The notes under the pieces: model-generated | Database searches by the model: none | What the model was told of the DNA's origin: nothing | The model's input: the letters and a program-made list of their open reading frames with translations, nothing else | Position numbers and translations under genes: made by a program | DNA from: Kazachstania africana CBS 2517 | Lineage: Eukaryota; Ascomycota; Saccharomycetes; Saccharomycetales; Saccharomycetaceae | Reading direction: 5' to 3' | Length of the DNA: 64,000 nt | NCBI RefSeq assembly: GCF_000304475.1 | Contig: NC_018942.1 | Coordinates: forward strand, 868,001-932,000 | Part shown: piece by piece, positions 1 to 10,300 of the stretch | Layout: each line of letters begins with the position of its first letter | How positions within the stretch are numbered: position 1 is the stretch's first letter

Positions 1-1
1 T

Positions 2-226
2 TGCGATGGCAGGTTTGTATTGAGTGATGACTCACATGCTGTAGCTCATGTTGCTGTTTGCTATTTACAATTGCGTGAGTATATTGTAGATGTATTGCAA
101 TTGCAAAATGTCTACTACATATCCCAAGAAGACCCAGAGGACACTGTTACTGTAAAATCGATGAGCATCGATGAATTCAAAAACCATAAATTCTGGAATA
201 ATTCAATGTTATCCCGATGCGAATAA
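2..226 (+). CDS. HIS2: Histidinol-phosphatase, C-terminal end (partial)
   Basis: The frame is open from the window edge and ends at TAA 224-226, giving about 74 C-terminal residues. The stretch FVLSDDSHAVAHV fits the late Asp-His metal-binding motif of PHP-family histidinol phosphatases, which dephosphorylate histidinol phosphate in the penultimate steps of histidine synthesis. The downstream neighbour on the same strand is LSB3, exactly as for HIS2 (YFR025C) and LSB3 (YFR024C-A) in S. cerevisiae. The assignment therefore rests on a short motif plus synteny. The first 260 or so residues expected for this family lie outside the window. Confidence 0.82.
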   Translation, partial: CDGRFVLSDDSHAVAHVAVCYLQLREYIVDVLQLQNVYYISQEDPEDTVTVKSMSIDEFKNHKFWNNSMLSRCE

Positions 227-667
227 CCCTACTGACGTATTCCTCACCAGCAGAGAAAGTTCCACGGAACGGGATTTTTTTCTACGCAAATAATTTAGTT
301 GATAATGAGGTGCTCGTGCTCTTCTTCCTTCATTGAAAGCCCTTTTATATTAACGTATATAGTAGACACCGTTTATTGCAGATGCACCTAACACGGCCAA
401 ACCACATTGCTGGCTATAAGCCAATGTGGGTGCAACTTCCCACTGAAATGTGCAGCAGCCTGAAAAAATTCGCTTCACTTACGACATAATTGATCTTGGC
501 CGTCTAGAATGAGTAAACTTGACTTGTTCCGAGATGTTCTTTAATTCGCTCCCAATCTGTCGTCCTCTATAAGACCAAGAGCAAACTTTTGATCAAAAAA
601 AAGGAAGCCAACTTCACATTCAAGAGTAGAAAGTAAAAGCTACGTATATAGATCAAACAAAAGAAGT
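227..667. other. Intergenic: HIS2 terminator and LSB3 promoter
   Basis: This 441-bp stretch separates two genes on the same strand. It should contain the HIS2 3' end and the LSB3 promoter and leader. The last 100 bp are A-rich, as expected of a yeast 5' leader. I see no further gene, tRNA or clear factor site. Confidence 0.6.
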
Positions 668-2134
668 ATGGGTATCAATAATCCAGTCCCTAGAAGTTTG
701 AAAAGTGAAACAAAGTATGTTGATTAATGACTAAGAAGCGAAACGTTTTTGCGTTTGTCGCAATTTGAGCATTTAGTTGTTTTACTAACACCATTTTATA
801 GAAAAGCTGCTAAAATCTTAGCAAGTTTTGTTAAACCCAACCAAGTGTTTGGTGCTGACCAAGTCATTCCTCCAGATGTTTTAAAGAGAGCTAAGGGTCT
901 AGCCATCATTACCGTTCTTAAAGCAGGTTTCTTATTTTCCGGGAGAGCAGGGTCTGGTGTCATCGTTGCCAGATTAAAAGATGGCACATGGTCTGCTCCT
1001 TCTGCCATTGCTATGGCAGGTGCAGGTGCAGGTGGCCTGGTGGGTATAGAATTGACAGATTTTGTCTTCATATTAAACTCTGATGATGCTGTTAAATCAT
1101 TTTCAGAGTTTGGTACCATCACTTTAGGCGGTAATGTATCCGTTTCAGCAGGTCCTCTCGGTAGAAATGCAGAAGCTGCTGCATCTGCATCTGCTGGTGG
1201 TGTTTCTGCAGTTTTTGCTTATTCAAAGAGTAAAGGTCTTTTTGCAGGTGTCTCTGTCGAAGGTTCCGTTATCTTAGAAAGAAGAGAAGCCAATAGAAAG
1301 TTTTATGGTAATGATTGTACATCAAAAATGATTTTATCGGGAAGAATAAGACCACCTCCAGCTGTGGATCCATTATTCCGTGTTTTGGAATCTAGAGCTT
1401 TCAATTACAGAACAAGAAATGACGATGACGATTATAGCACTTACGATGACGATGACTCTAGATATTACAATGATATTCCGGATTCATTCGATTCCTCAGA
1501 TGCTTCCTCTAGGAGGGCCAATACAAGATCCTCAAGAAGGAATAGAAGTAGTTACCGTGATAGTTACGACGATGGATTTGATGATGATTTTGATGATGAT
1601 GATTTTGATAGAAACCGCAGTTCACTTGGGAGAAACGGTACTAGATCTATGAACCGGTCATCTAGATATAATGACGACTCAAATGACAGTGATGGTGAAG
1701 ACGATCTGAATAATGCTAGTAGTTACTATGCAGCCCACAGAAAATCCAATGGTCCTAAGGTAAGTAGCTCTAGGTCTCGTTGGGAAGATGATATTTATGA
1801 TCGTGGTGGACAACGCAGCAGTAACAGACGCTCTCAATATGATCGTGATGTGGATGATTTATCGAACAGGTTTTCAAAATCCCGTATATCTTCTGAAAAG
1901 AGTGGTGCTGACCGTGCTGCAAGTTCGAGGGTAGATGCACCATCATCATCATCGAATGCCCCTAAAGCTGTGGCTTTATACAGTTTTGCTGGTGAAGAAT
2001 CTGGTGATTTGCCATTTAGAAAAGGTGACGTAATTACTATATTGAAAAAGTCCGAATCACAAAATGATTGGTGGACCGGCAGAGTTAATGGTAGAGAAGG
2101 TATATTCCCTGCTAACTACGTGGAGTTGGTATGA
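668..2134 (+). CDS. LSB3: LSB3/YSC84-type actin-patch protein, SYLF and SH3 domains, spliced
   Basis: Spliced CDS join(668..714,802..2134), 459 residues. Exon 1 encodes a 15-residue start beginning MGINNPVPRSLKSE. The open frame runs on through KAAKILASFVKPNQVFGADQ, a hallmark of this family. Residues of about 20-220 form the lipid- and actin-binding SYLF (Ysc84) domain, with a glycine/alanine-rich block AMAGAGAGG. A long acidic Ser/Arg/Asp-rich linker follows, and the last 60 residues form an SH3 domain (ALYSFAGEESGDLPFRKGD, then DWWTGR and FPANYVELV). The protein works at cortical actin patches in endocytosis. HIS2 upstream favours LSB3 over its duplicate YSC84. The intron position matches my recollection of the S. 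cerevisiae gene. Confidence 0.93.
715..801 (+). other. Spliceosomal intron of LSB3
   Basis: An 87-bp intron. The 5' site is GTATGT at 715-720, the branch point is a perfect TACTAAC at 783-789, and the 3' site is TAG at 799-801. Removing it joins the ATG exon to the frame open at 802 and restores the conserved N-terminus. The branch-to-acceptor distance is very short, about 12 nt. Confidence 0.93.
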
Positions 2135-2328
2135 ACTGGAATTCCTGCTGTGCCAAAACCCTTGTTCATTTCCAAAAAAGACCAGACTTTTTCCTATATT
2201 TTGTATAATTTTTAATATCAGCATCAAGTATCGTTTGTTTTTAAAATCAATCGATAAGTTCATAGCTTAATCTTTTGAAGAGTTAATTAATACATATATA
2301 TTGGATAATTTCCATCTCCGTCAACAAT

Positions 2329-4098
2329 TTAGTTTTTGAAACCTAAGGACACAATTGCTTCGGAGATTTGATTACGTAACTGGAAACTACAACGAAGGTC
2401 GGATTTTATTAAACTCAAAAAGTGAGATAAAGCATTCAAGTTCCCATTCCAATAAACCTGAACTATGTAATTGACGATACAAGATAGGTTGTTATCTCTT
2501 ATAGCGATAGGAAAATTTGGAGATTCAACTGCTTGTGAGATGTGCTTCTTCAGCGTATTCATAATTGAGTTCCTACTCGCATTTATATATTTTTGTTTTT
2601 CAGTACTATAAGATTCAACATGAGATGCGAGATGTTCATTCTTGGTGTATTTCATTGTGACATTTTGTTCAGTATGTGTGGAATAGGCTCCTGGAGGTTG
2701 CCAAACTACCCCACACTCATTAAAGGCGGCTATATTGGAAGACTTTTCCACGAAATTTATTGGCATCTGACTAGTGACTTTTGTTATGCAACCGCCAATC
2801 AACTTCCCATCAAGGTATTTAAATAATTTTTCAGTATCTTTATATTTTTTGCATTTGATAAAACCTGAATATGTCATGGAAGTGGGATCGTAAGTGGTAA
2901 TCTCTATTGTATCAAATTTTACGCCCTCTTGCATACATATCTGTTTTAGAAATTTGCTATCACATATAACACAAAGGTTTGAGAGGTATAATATATTTGA
3001 TTTTTTTATTTTGTTCAGATTTATGGGCACAAATTCCAATATCTTGCCTTTGAACTCAATGCCTTTCAATTGTCTAGAGTTACTATCTAGCACATGCAAA
3101 TTCTTGAAAGTAACATAAGCGAGTGTTTCTCCTTTGCTTTCTTTATTCAAAAGATGCAAAGAAGCTAAAACTCCAATTTTATCAAGAAATTGCTCCACTT
3201 GGAATTTTGCCACATTGAATGGCAAATTTTTAACAAGGAATTTCTTTTCTGACAGTTCATCAAAAGCTTCAGGTTTTTGATAAGTATCACTTTCCTCTAC
3301 TTCATTCTTTAATAACTTTAACCTATTATTTCGTTCCTCTTTATCAAAATGCAGACCACAGTAAATATTATTTCCTAAGAAGGAAGAATTATTGAACTTC
3401 TTTATTACTTCATTTGCAGTCACCTCACAAGCAAAATAAATAAAACCAATTTTTTTACTTCTTTCTATTTTACACGATAATATCTTACCATACTTTCTAA
3501 AGGAATCATAAAAATATCTGGTCGTTAACATATTATTCTCTGTAGGTAAGTTACGGAAGTAAACGTTTGTTCCAACTTTTTTCCTATAATCTGGATCCCT
3601 CATCGATGGCATTATTCGGATTTCATTATTAAGAACTTTGGAATAGTTCATTTCCTCGCATGCCTTCTCAGCATCCTCTTTGCTCCCAAAATTTAGGTAA
3701 CCATGACCTAAAGATAGGTTGGTGGATGAGTTATAACATACCTTTGCCGAGATAAAGGAGGGATATACAGAAAATATGGTTTCTAACTGCTTTTCCGTAA
3801 CATCCTTATCAAGATTACCAATAAACAGAGCTTCTAGCGTATTGCTTTTAAAGAGAGTTCTTGGCAGAGTTCTATGAGTAGAAATCTCTACATGTTTATT
3901 TAGCCCAACAATGTTTGAATGACCAGATGTTGAGGTGGAGGTTGAAGATGAAAATGTTTTTGTTGAAGCTGTACTAGATTTAATAGAGGCAACTTTAGCC
4001 GCTCCGACAACTATTTTGGAATCTACCTTCAAATTTGTATCCAATTTCGGTAAATAGTCATACATACTACAATTTTCATCACCTAGTATGTCTGTCAT
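2329..4098 (-). CDS. PES4: PES4/MIP6-type RNA-binding protein with four RRMs
   Basis: The product has 589 residues with four tandem RNA-recognition motifs, which I place at about residues 89-165 (LFIGNLDKDV), 176-250 (NVYFRNLPTE), 286-357 (FLVKNLPFNV) and 366-438 (ILYLSNLCVI). The N-terminus is Ser/Thr-rich and the C-terminal 120 residues may hold a helical domain. The arrangement resembles poly(A)-binding protein. In S. cerevisiae, Pes4 and its paralogue Mip6 influence the stability, translation and localisation of mRNAs made in mid-sporulation. The gene converges on LSB3, as YFR023W does on YFR024C-A. MIP6 also neighbours YSC84, so the choice of PES4 rests on HIS2 next door. Confidence 0.88.
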   Translation of the reverse strand: MTDILGDENCSMYDYLPKLDTNLKVDSKIVVGAAKVASIKSSTASTKTFSSSTSTSTSGHSNIVGLNKHVEISTHRTLPRTLFKSNTLEALFIGNLDKDVTEKQLETIFSVYPSFISAKVCYNSSTNLSLGHGYLNFGSKEDAEKACEEMNYSKVLNNEIRIMPSMRDPDYRKKVGTNVYFRNLPTENNMLTTRYFYDSFRKYGKILSCKIERSKKIGFIYFACEVTANEVIKKFNNSSFLGNNIYCGLHFDKEERNNRLKLLKNEVEESDTYQKPEAFDELSEKKFLVKNLPFNVAKFQVEQFLDKIGVLASLHLLNKESKGETLAYVTFKNLHVLDSNSRQLKGIEFKGKILEFVPINLNKIKKSNILYLSNLCVICDSKFLKQICMQEGVKFDTIEITTYDPTSMTYSGFIKCKKYKDTEKLFKYLDGKLIGGCITKVTSQMPINFVEKSSNIAAFNECGVVWQPPGAYSTHTEQNVTMKYTKNEHLASHVESYSTEKQKYINASRNSIMNTLKKHISQAVESPNFPIAIRDNNLSCIVNYIVQVYWNGNLNALSHFLSLIKSDLRCSFQLRNQISEAIVSLGFKN

Positions 4099-4935
4099 TT
4101 TTCTCTACTCAAGTCTAGCACCGACGTACATGAATTAATAGATGTAGTTATCAGAAATGACTTCATTGTTATTTACATTTTTTGACAGAGGAAGTCTTAA
4201 TCTATTAGCTGACATTTGACACAAAGTTATTCTCGAGGCATCCTATAGATTTTTATATCTGCAATAACTGTGTCGCGACATATGCACCCAGACACGACAA
4301 GTATTCAGATTTTAGTATTTCACTATGAGAGTCAATGTAGTAGTAGCCTATTCAAAATGGTGTCAACTATTCGCTCCATATTTATGCTTCCTATGGATGT
4401 ATTTGTATGTACTTTTTAGAGCGTAAGAATTTTACTTCCATGAGGAGACGCAGAATTTTGAGAAATCACAAAAGCTATTGAAACGAACTATCAATTAGAA
4501 ATGAACATCTTCGGTGCCATTCAACATACGTTTATGAATGACTATATAGAATCCTTTTTGGCAACAATAACTCAGAAACATAATTATTTGAATATGCGAG
4601 ATGACTTGCTAAGGGTTTAGCAAAGCAAAAATGTTTTACTTCTATATGCATTTAGACCATGCTCGTCTACTATTTATCTGACCATAAATAGGCAAAACTT
4701 CATATAGAATATCGGGGCTAATTGCGACACACTATCATAAGAACGTAGATCTCGTACGTAGTGGAAACATACCTTCACAGATGTCGTATCATAATTTGTA
4801 CTCTCCCAGTGAGTTCGCAAAGCTAAAACGAGAGACAGTTTATATTATTAAAAAGGACAGACAACAACGGCATATATATAATTCATCAACCACGCAAAGA
4901 ATATATAAAAAATATAGTATCCTCTAATGGGTCAA
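4099..4935. other. Intergenic, left junction of an inverted block
   Basis: This 837-bp region lies between the PES4 promoter side and the IGD1 3' end. In S. cerevisiae PES4 is followed by ROG3, not IGD1, so a rearrangement junction falls here. I find no gene, tRNA or LTR remnant in it. It holds a candidate sporulation element near PES4 and otherwise AT-rich sequence. Confidence 0.55.
4218..4226 (+). promoter_or_regulatory. Candidate middle-sporulation element upstream of PES4
   Basis: The sequence GACACAAAG lies about 120 bp upstream of the PES4 start. It contains the CACAAA core bound by Ndt80 but ends in G where the consensus prefers A or T. PES4 is a sporulation gene in S. cerevisiae, which makes the site plausible. 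A 9-bp match of this quality can also arise by chance. Confidence 0.3.
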
Positions 4936-5541
4936 TTATTTTGTATCAAAGATGTTCATACGGTTATAAATATCTTTTTTATAATCTTCATATTGAAAAC
5001 TTGGTCTCCTTTCATGAAATATTGGTCTTTGATCATTGTTTCCTAAAATGTTTCTGCCATCATCATCTTCCGATAATTGCATAGTTCTTGGAAGATCAGT
5101 ATCACCACTCGGATTTCTAAAACTGTAGTGTTGTAAATAATCACCCATATCAGCATTTTTATGATTTTGATGAAATTTTAAGTTAGTTTCCTTATTTTGG
5201 ATATCGTGCCTTGTATCTTGCAAGCTCATACTCGACTTTCTTCTTAGATGACTTGGTTTAGTGGCAATATCATTATTGTATTTTTCTGCATTAGAATTAG
5301 TCCTTTTTTGCTTTGAATTTAATGCATCTATATAGTTTGTTGAACGACGTCTCTGGAAATTGAAGGGTTGATGCTTTTGAGTATCAGTAGATACTGGTAC
5401 TCGATTATCGTACTCTGAAATTGTGGGAGTTTCCTTTGGTCTTGGAGGTTCTGTCAAATTTATAAAATCAGTCGAGGCTATGCCTTCATCAGAAGCTGTT
5501 GGTTGACGTTTGCTATCACCACTGTTATTCCTGTACGACAT
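4936..5541 (-). CDS. IGD1: IGD1-like regulator of glycogen debranching enzyme
   Basis: The product has 201 residues, close to the size I recall for S. cerevisiae Igd1 (YFR017C). It is hydrophilic and probably disordered, rich in Asn, Ser, Asp and Arg, with several RRxS-type segments (RRRSTN, LRRKSSMS, ERRPSF) that look like basophilic kinase sites. Igd1 inhibits the glycogen debranching enzyme Gdb1 and so raises glycogen. The assignment rests on size, composition and the adjacent YFR018C-like gene in the same orientation; no catalytic domain is present to confirm it. YOL024W is the duplicate in S. cerevisiae. GSY1 (glycogen synthase) lies 19 kb away in this window. Confidence 0.7.
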   Translation of the reverse strand: MSYRNNSGDSKRQPTASDEGIASTDFINLTEPPRPKETPTISEYDNRVPVSTDTQKHQPFNFQRRRSTNYIDALNSKQKRTNSNAEKYNNDIATKPSHLRRKSSMSLQDTRHDIQNKETNLKFHQNHKNADMGDYLQHYSFRNPSGDTDLPRTMQLSEDDDGRNILGNNDQRPIFHERRPSFQYEDYKKDIYNRMNIFDTK

Positions 5542-5890
5542 ATTATATCTTTTCTATGTAGTAAAATTCGAAACGTAAGCACAATACGTGATTACAGTAG
5601 AAATAAATCAAAATAAGAGTAAATAAATGACAATAATTGTAGAAAAATTGCTACCAGCCACGAGTCCCTCTTTTCTATGTATATTTATATATTCCTTGCT
5701 GCATTTCAAGTTTTTAGATCCCTTGTTTAAATTAAGCATGATGAAGTGTGACAATCCCGAAATTTAATCATTTAGCGAAGCAATTTTATGAAGGCCGTGA
5801 CATGGGCCCATTAAAATTAGCAATTTTCACTGGAACATGCAATCAAGAACGACTATGTAGTGTTGGGATTTTACAGCTGTATACAACGTG
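5542..5890. other. Intergenic: IGD1 promoter
   Basis: This 349-bp region holds the IGD1 promoter and the 3' end of the cyclase gene. I see no clear stress element (AGGGG/CCCCT) and no other gene. Confidence 0.5.
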
Positions 5891-6925
5891 CTACTGAACT
5901 ACCTTTAATGCGAATTCGCATAGCATAATAGCCCATTTATAGATTTCATCTTGGTCGAGATGTTCAAAATCATCACTAATTGTGTGCCACGTCTTTGGGA
6001 ACGGATACGGTATCAAATGCAATATAGGGACACCTCGCTCGTAGAATGGGACATGGTCATCACCAATAAGTGATTTGTTAATTATCTCATAGATTCTGTA
6101 GCTAGGATCTAGTTCTTTGTTTGATGAAATCCCACCGTTCCGATAAGATGTCAATGATCTGTAAACCTTTTCATCCAGGTATTCATCTTCAATCTTGCTT
6201 AGTAGTTCATACTCCCTATGAGTCTCTTTGAAATAACTTTTCATTGTCAAATTTTGTTCACTTCCAATAAGATCTAATAGTACGAGCAATTCAATTTGTG
6301 AGATCGAATCACTTTCCCATTTGGAAGCTAAATGCCTGGCTCCATAGATCGAATCATCATCGGTCCATTCTTCGAATGCTTCCTCACCATCAAAGAATAT
6401 AATTTTGATTCCGTAGCCTTTGTCAAACAACTGATGCTCCAAATTAGTCAAATCTTCTTCATAAATAAAATCAATAAATTGAGCTAAATACAATAGTATT
6501 GCACAAGATGCTGCACTATCTGCAGCACCAGTAAAACCAGTAAGTTTCATTATTGTATCATAGTGTGCTGCGTACACGACATACCTATCATTATGATTTT
6601 CATTTAGGGTGAATATCAAATTGGTAAAATTATACCCATTTTCAGTGAAAGAATCCCTTTCTAATTCCCAATTGTTCGTCAAATTACCAAAATGCTCGAT
6701 AATAAAGTTCTGTATTGACCTTGATTCTTCACTTCCTACCACTCTGGTCGTGTTGAAAGGCAATAACAAGTTGTATGGATTTGATGCATTGGTCAATGAC
6801 AACTGATTTGACAGAGTAGCATTGTAATATGATAATCGTAGATCTCTGTCATCGTAGCACGTAGCCCTTTGAAATACAACAAGCAGAGCAAAATATAGGT
6901 ACAACTGGATATTCATAATGCCCAT
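5891..6925 (-). CDS. Glutaminyl-peptide cyclotransferase-like protein (YFR018C homologue)
   Basis: The product has 344 residues. A hydrophobic signal-like N-terminus (about residues 5-23, MNIQLYLYFALLVVFQR) suggests entry into the secretory pathway, and several NxS/T sites (NLT, NFT, NTT) agree with that. The fold is an M28-type zinc aminopeptidase/glutaminyl cyclase. I see the expected metal ligands: D136 in GAADSAAS, E182 in FFDGEEAFEEW, and H314 in TWHTISDD, plus the AAHYDT segment at 119-124. Such enzymes cyclise N-terminal glutamine to pyroglutamate. Activity of the yeast protein is inferred from the family, not shown. Start could also be Met4. It is divergent from FAB1, as in S. cerevisiae. 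Confidence 0.85.
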   Translation of the reverse strand: MGIMNIQLYLYFALLVVFQRATCYDDRDLRLSYYNATLSNQLSLTNASNPYNLLLPFNTTRVVGSEESRSIQNFIIEHFGNLTNNWELERDSFTENGYNFTNLIFTLNENHNDRYVVYAAHYDTIMKLTGFTGAADSAASCAILLYLAQFIDFIYEEDLTNLEHQLFDKGYGIKIIFFDGEEAFEEWTDDDSIYGARHLASKWESDSISQIELLVLLDLIGSEQNLTMKSYFKETHREYELLSKIEDEYLDEKVYRSLTSYRNGGISSNKELDPSYRIYEIINKSLIGDDHVPFYERGVPILHLIPYPFPKTWHTISDDFEHLDQDEIYKWAIMLCEFALKVVQ

Positions 6926-7306
6926 TTTCGCTACGGATTACTACCTTTGTTCAAACTGTCATACCTGCTGCTAAAGCTTGAAAAAACTCGTGATAAATAC
7001 TGCTTTGTATATGAAGCAAAACAAACGAAATCATCCAAGGGCACGGCAAACACTAAGAACTACTTGAAGTAGAAGCCATATATACAGTATTAGATGGAAA
7101 ATACGAACTACTAGGCTTCAATCCACTATTGAGGTGTATCTTACTACGCTCGTAATGCCTGTGAAGAAAGCCGGGTATTAGACTCTTATTTCATGTAAAT
7201 GTATATATATTTTTATTCGTGTTTGTTATATAAGGGCATTAGGGCAAAAACACGTAAAGGTGCCAAAAGACAACGATAAGTATTCTGGACCACGTTATAG
7301 CACTTC
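6926..7306. other. Divergent promoter between YFR018C-like gene and FAB1
   Basis: This 381-bp region separates two genes transcribed away from each other, so both promoters must lie here. It is AT-rich with a short TATATATATTTTTAT stretch about 100 bp upstream of FAB1. No other feature is seen. Confidence 0.5.
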
Positions 7307-10300
7307 ATGAGTGTAGATAATGAGGATTTACAAAATATAATACACGATAAGAATGATGAATCGAAATCCCTAGCGGAGACGATAACAAACAACAACAGAT
7401 CTATGTCTGACAAACCTGACTTTCTGTCGAAACCTGTGTTGATGACGAAAACTACAACTGAGGTTGATAAAAATCCAGTCCATAGTGACATTTCTATACC
7501 GATAAATATCAAACCTGATAGTGATGCTGATAACAAGAATGATATAGCCAATAGCATTGACATTCAAGATAATATATCTTCACCGCTACTTGAAACTACA
7601 GAACCATCCCAGGATCTTCGACTTTTGCATTCGGAACTAGCCGTAAGTTCTCCAATTCTCGAATCTGCCTCTGTGACACCAGTAGCAATACAAAAAAATG
7701 CAAGTAGCTCCATGCTGGAAAGGAATAATGATAATACACGACAACTCTCGAGACACAATACAAAATCCTTGAAGTTTTCAGTGGCAAATGATTCACTTTT
7801 GAAAAGGACTAGTACATATGCATCTAGATCGACTGTTAGAGCAATTCCAATAAATAACAATAATTCAAGTCACAATATTTTAGACTATGAAGATGTCAAT
7901 TCGTCTCATAGTAGATCATCATCAATGACAGCATCCTTTTCAAGAAACTTTTTATTTGGATTTTATAACGATAACAAAAAGTATAAACAAAGAGATAAAA
8001 AAAATATCATTTCTAAGGAATACTGGATGAAAGATGAAACTGCAAGAGAATGCTTCAACTGCGGTAAAACATTTAATACGTTTAGAAGAAAACATCATTG
8101 CAGAATATGTGGACAAATTTTCTGTAATTCGTGTACGTCACTCATTTCCGGAGATAGATTTGGCTATGAAAGCAAAATGAGAGTATGTTATAACTGTTAT
8201 GAGCATGTTTGTAACTATGAAGATTCTAGTGATGAGGAAGAAGAAGAAGAAGAAGAAGGCGGTGGAGAAGTTGAGGATGCAAAATCGTGTTCCACTATTG
8301 CTAATGACAAAAGGTCTAGTGGCACTGATGACTTGGGGCGCAAAATAAGAGATACTGAGGGTACCACTAGTGCTATATGGCAAAATACTCCTACGAATCA
8401 CGAAAGCATACCTTCAGAAGATTCAGACTCTCAGTCCAGGCCAAAAAATGAAGTCCTTTTCTTCAAGAATGATGATGTGCAAAGCATCATGACCTCCGGC
8501 GAGGATTCCAAATTATTCGTATCAACACCACCACCTCCTCCAAAAATGGCAATACCCGCTACTAAACAGGGTGAATCACTTGAAATTTCATTCAGCTCCA
8601 ATAGTACACTCAAAAAAGACCTGAACCCAAGTCATACTAACGGAAAAACTCGAGATAGTTACACATTAAAAGATTTCGACATATATTCTCCTTATAGTGA
8701 ACACACAGGGTCACCGCAAAGTCACAAACACTCTCATTATAGTGACCCATATCAACAATCTATCAAACATCATCATCATAGTAAGAATCAGAATCACAAG
8801 ACAAGCGTAAACTCATTAAGAAAGTCAATATTTCATTATGTTTCTAATGGGAAGTCACAAATTCCGCACGACAAAAATAATTTCCTTTCATTATCACCAA
8901 ATAGCCAGGCAAATAATATCCTGAGCAATTTAAATAACAAAAATTTCCAATTTCAGTTTAATTTTGGTAAAAACAAAGATATTACTAGTTATACTGCCCC
9001 AGGTTCCGAATCTTTAGATGATTCATTAGAGGATGGCACATTTGAAGACGAAGGTACCATGTCACTTTACTCGTCCTTACATGACCCTTTGAAGACCGAT
9101 AATCCTATCAGATCTACAAGAAATTCAACGAAGTCTTTCCAAAGAGCTCAAGCATCTTTGCATAGAATCCAGAGTCGACGTCGCAGTAAAAGCAAATCCA
9201 CTTTAGGGACATCTAGCACGATATATAGGGGTATTAATGCTCTTACTCACAGTTCACCAAATTTACTTTCGGTAGTGAGTGATGATACTTCATCTGGGTC
9301 AAATACTCCAGACTTAGGCGCCTCAACAAACTCTAATACCAATGCACTTGTAAATTCTAAAAGTGTTTCTTCGACAATGAAACCAAATCTAGGTAAATTG
9401 AATCAATGGAGAAGATTAACGAGTATATCTGGAACAAAGTCATATAAAGAGGATAGAAATGAGTTGAATGAAGTAGCAATGCTACACATGAATGAACTAC
9501 TTCGCCAAGTTCTGGATGATCAAGCTGTTGAAGAAGCAGAAGAATGGATGGCCCTATTCAACAACCAGTTGCTGAAAAAAGTTCAGCACATTACTTTAAA
9601 CGCGAGAGATTCTAACACACTAGATTATAGACAAAAATATGTAAAAATTAAGAGGATATGTGGTGGTACTGTGCAGCAGTCCGAATTTATTGATGGAATA
9701 GTATTTTCCAAAGGTGTTCCTGGAAAAGATGTACCAAGACGTGTAGAAAATCCAAGAATATTACTAGTTATGTTTCCATTGGAATATCAAAAAAACGAGA
9801 ATCACTTCTTGAGTATCGAATCTGTTCGCGCTCAAGAACGTGAATATATAGATAAATTGATATCCAGAGTTACGTCCATAAACCCCGATATTATATATGT
9901 GGGCGCAAACGTAAGTGGATACGCTCTACAGCTATTAAACAAAGCAGGCATTGTCGTTCAATTTAACCTCAAACCCCAGGTAATTGAAAGAATTGCAAGA
10001 TTAACGGAAGCTGATATTGCAATAACCGTCGATAAATTAGCATCAAACGTGAAAATGGGTGAGTGTGAACTTTTCGAAGTCAAAACATTCATCTATGGAA
10101 ATATTAGTAAAACATACACTTTTTTGCGTGGCTGCAATTCGACCCTAGGATGCACTATTTTATTAAGAGGAGGATCTCCTGAAACTTTAAAAAAGATAAA
10201 ACATCTTGCAGAATTTATGGTGTATGTCGTTTTTTCCCTGAAATTAGAAAGCTCTTTCTTCAATGATAACTTTATTAAACTTTCTCCTGAATTTTACATG

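Noticed and set aside
796..1122. 108-codon ORF antisense to LSB3
   Set aside because: It is the shadow of the conserved SYLF-domain coding sequence in another frame and has no features of its own.
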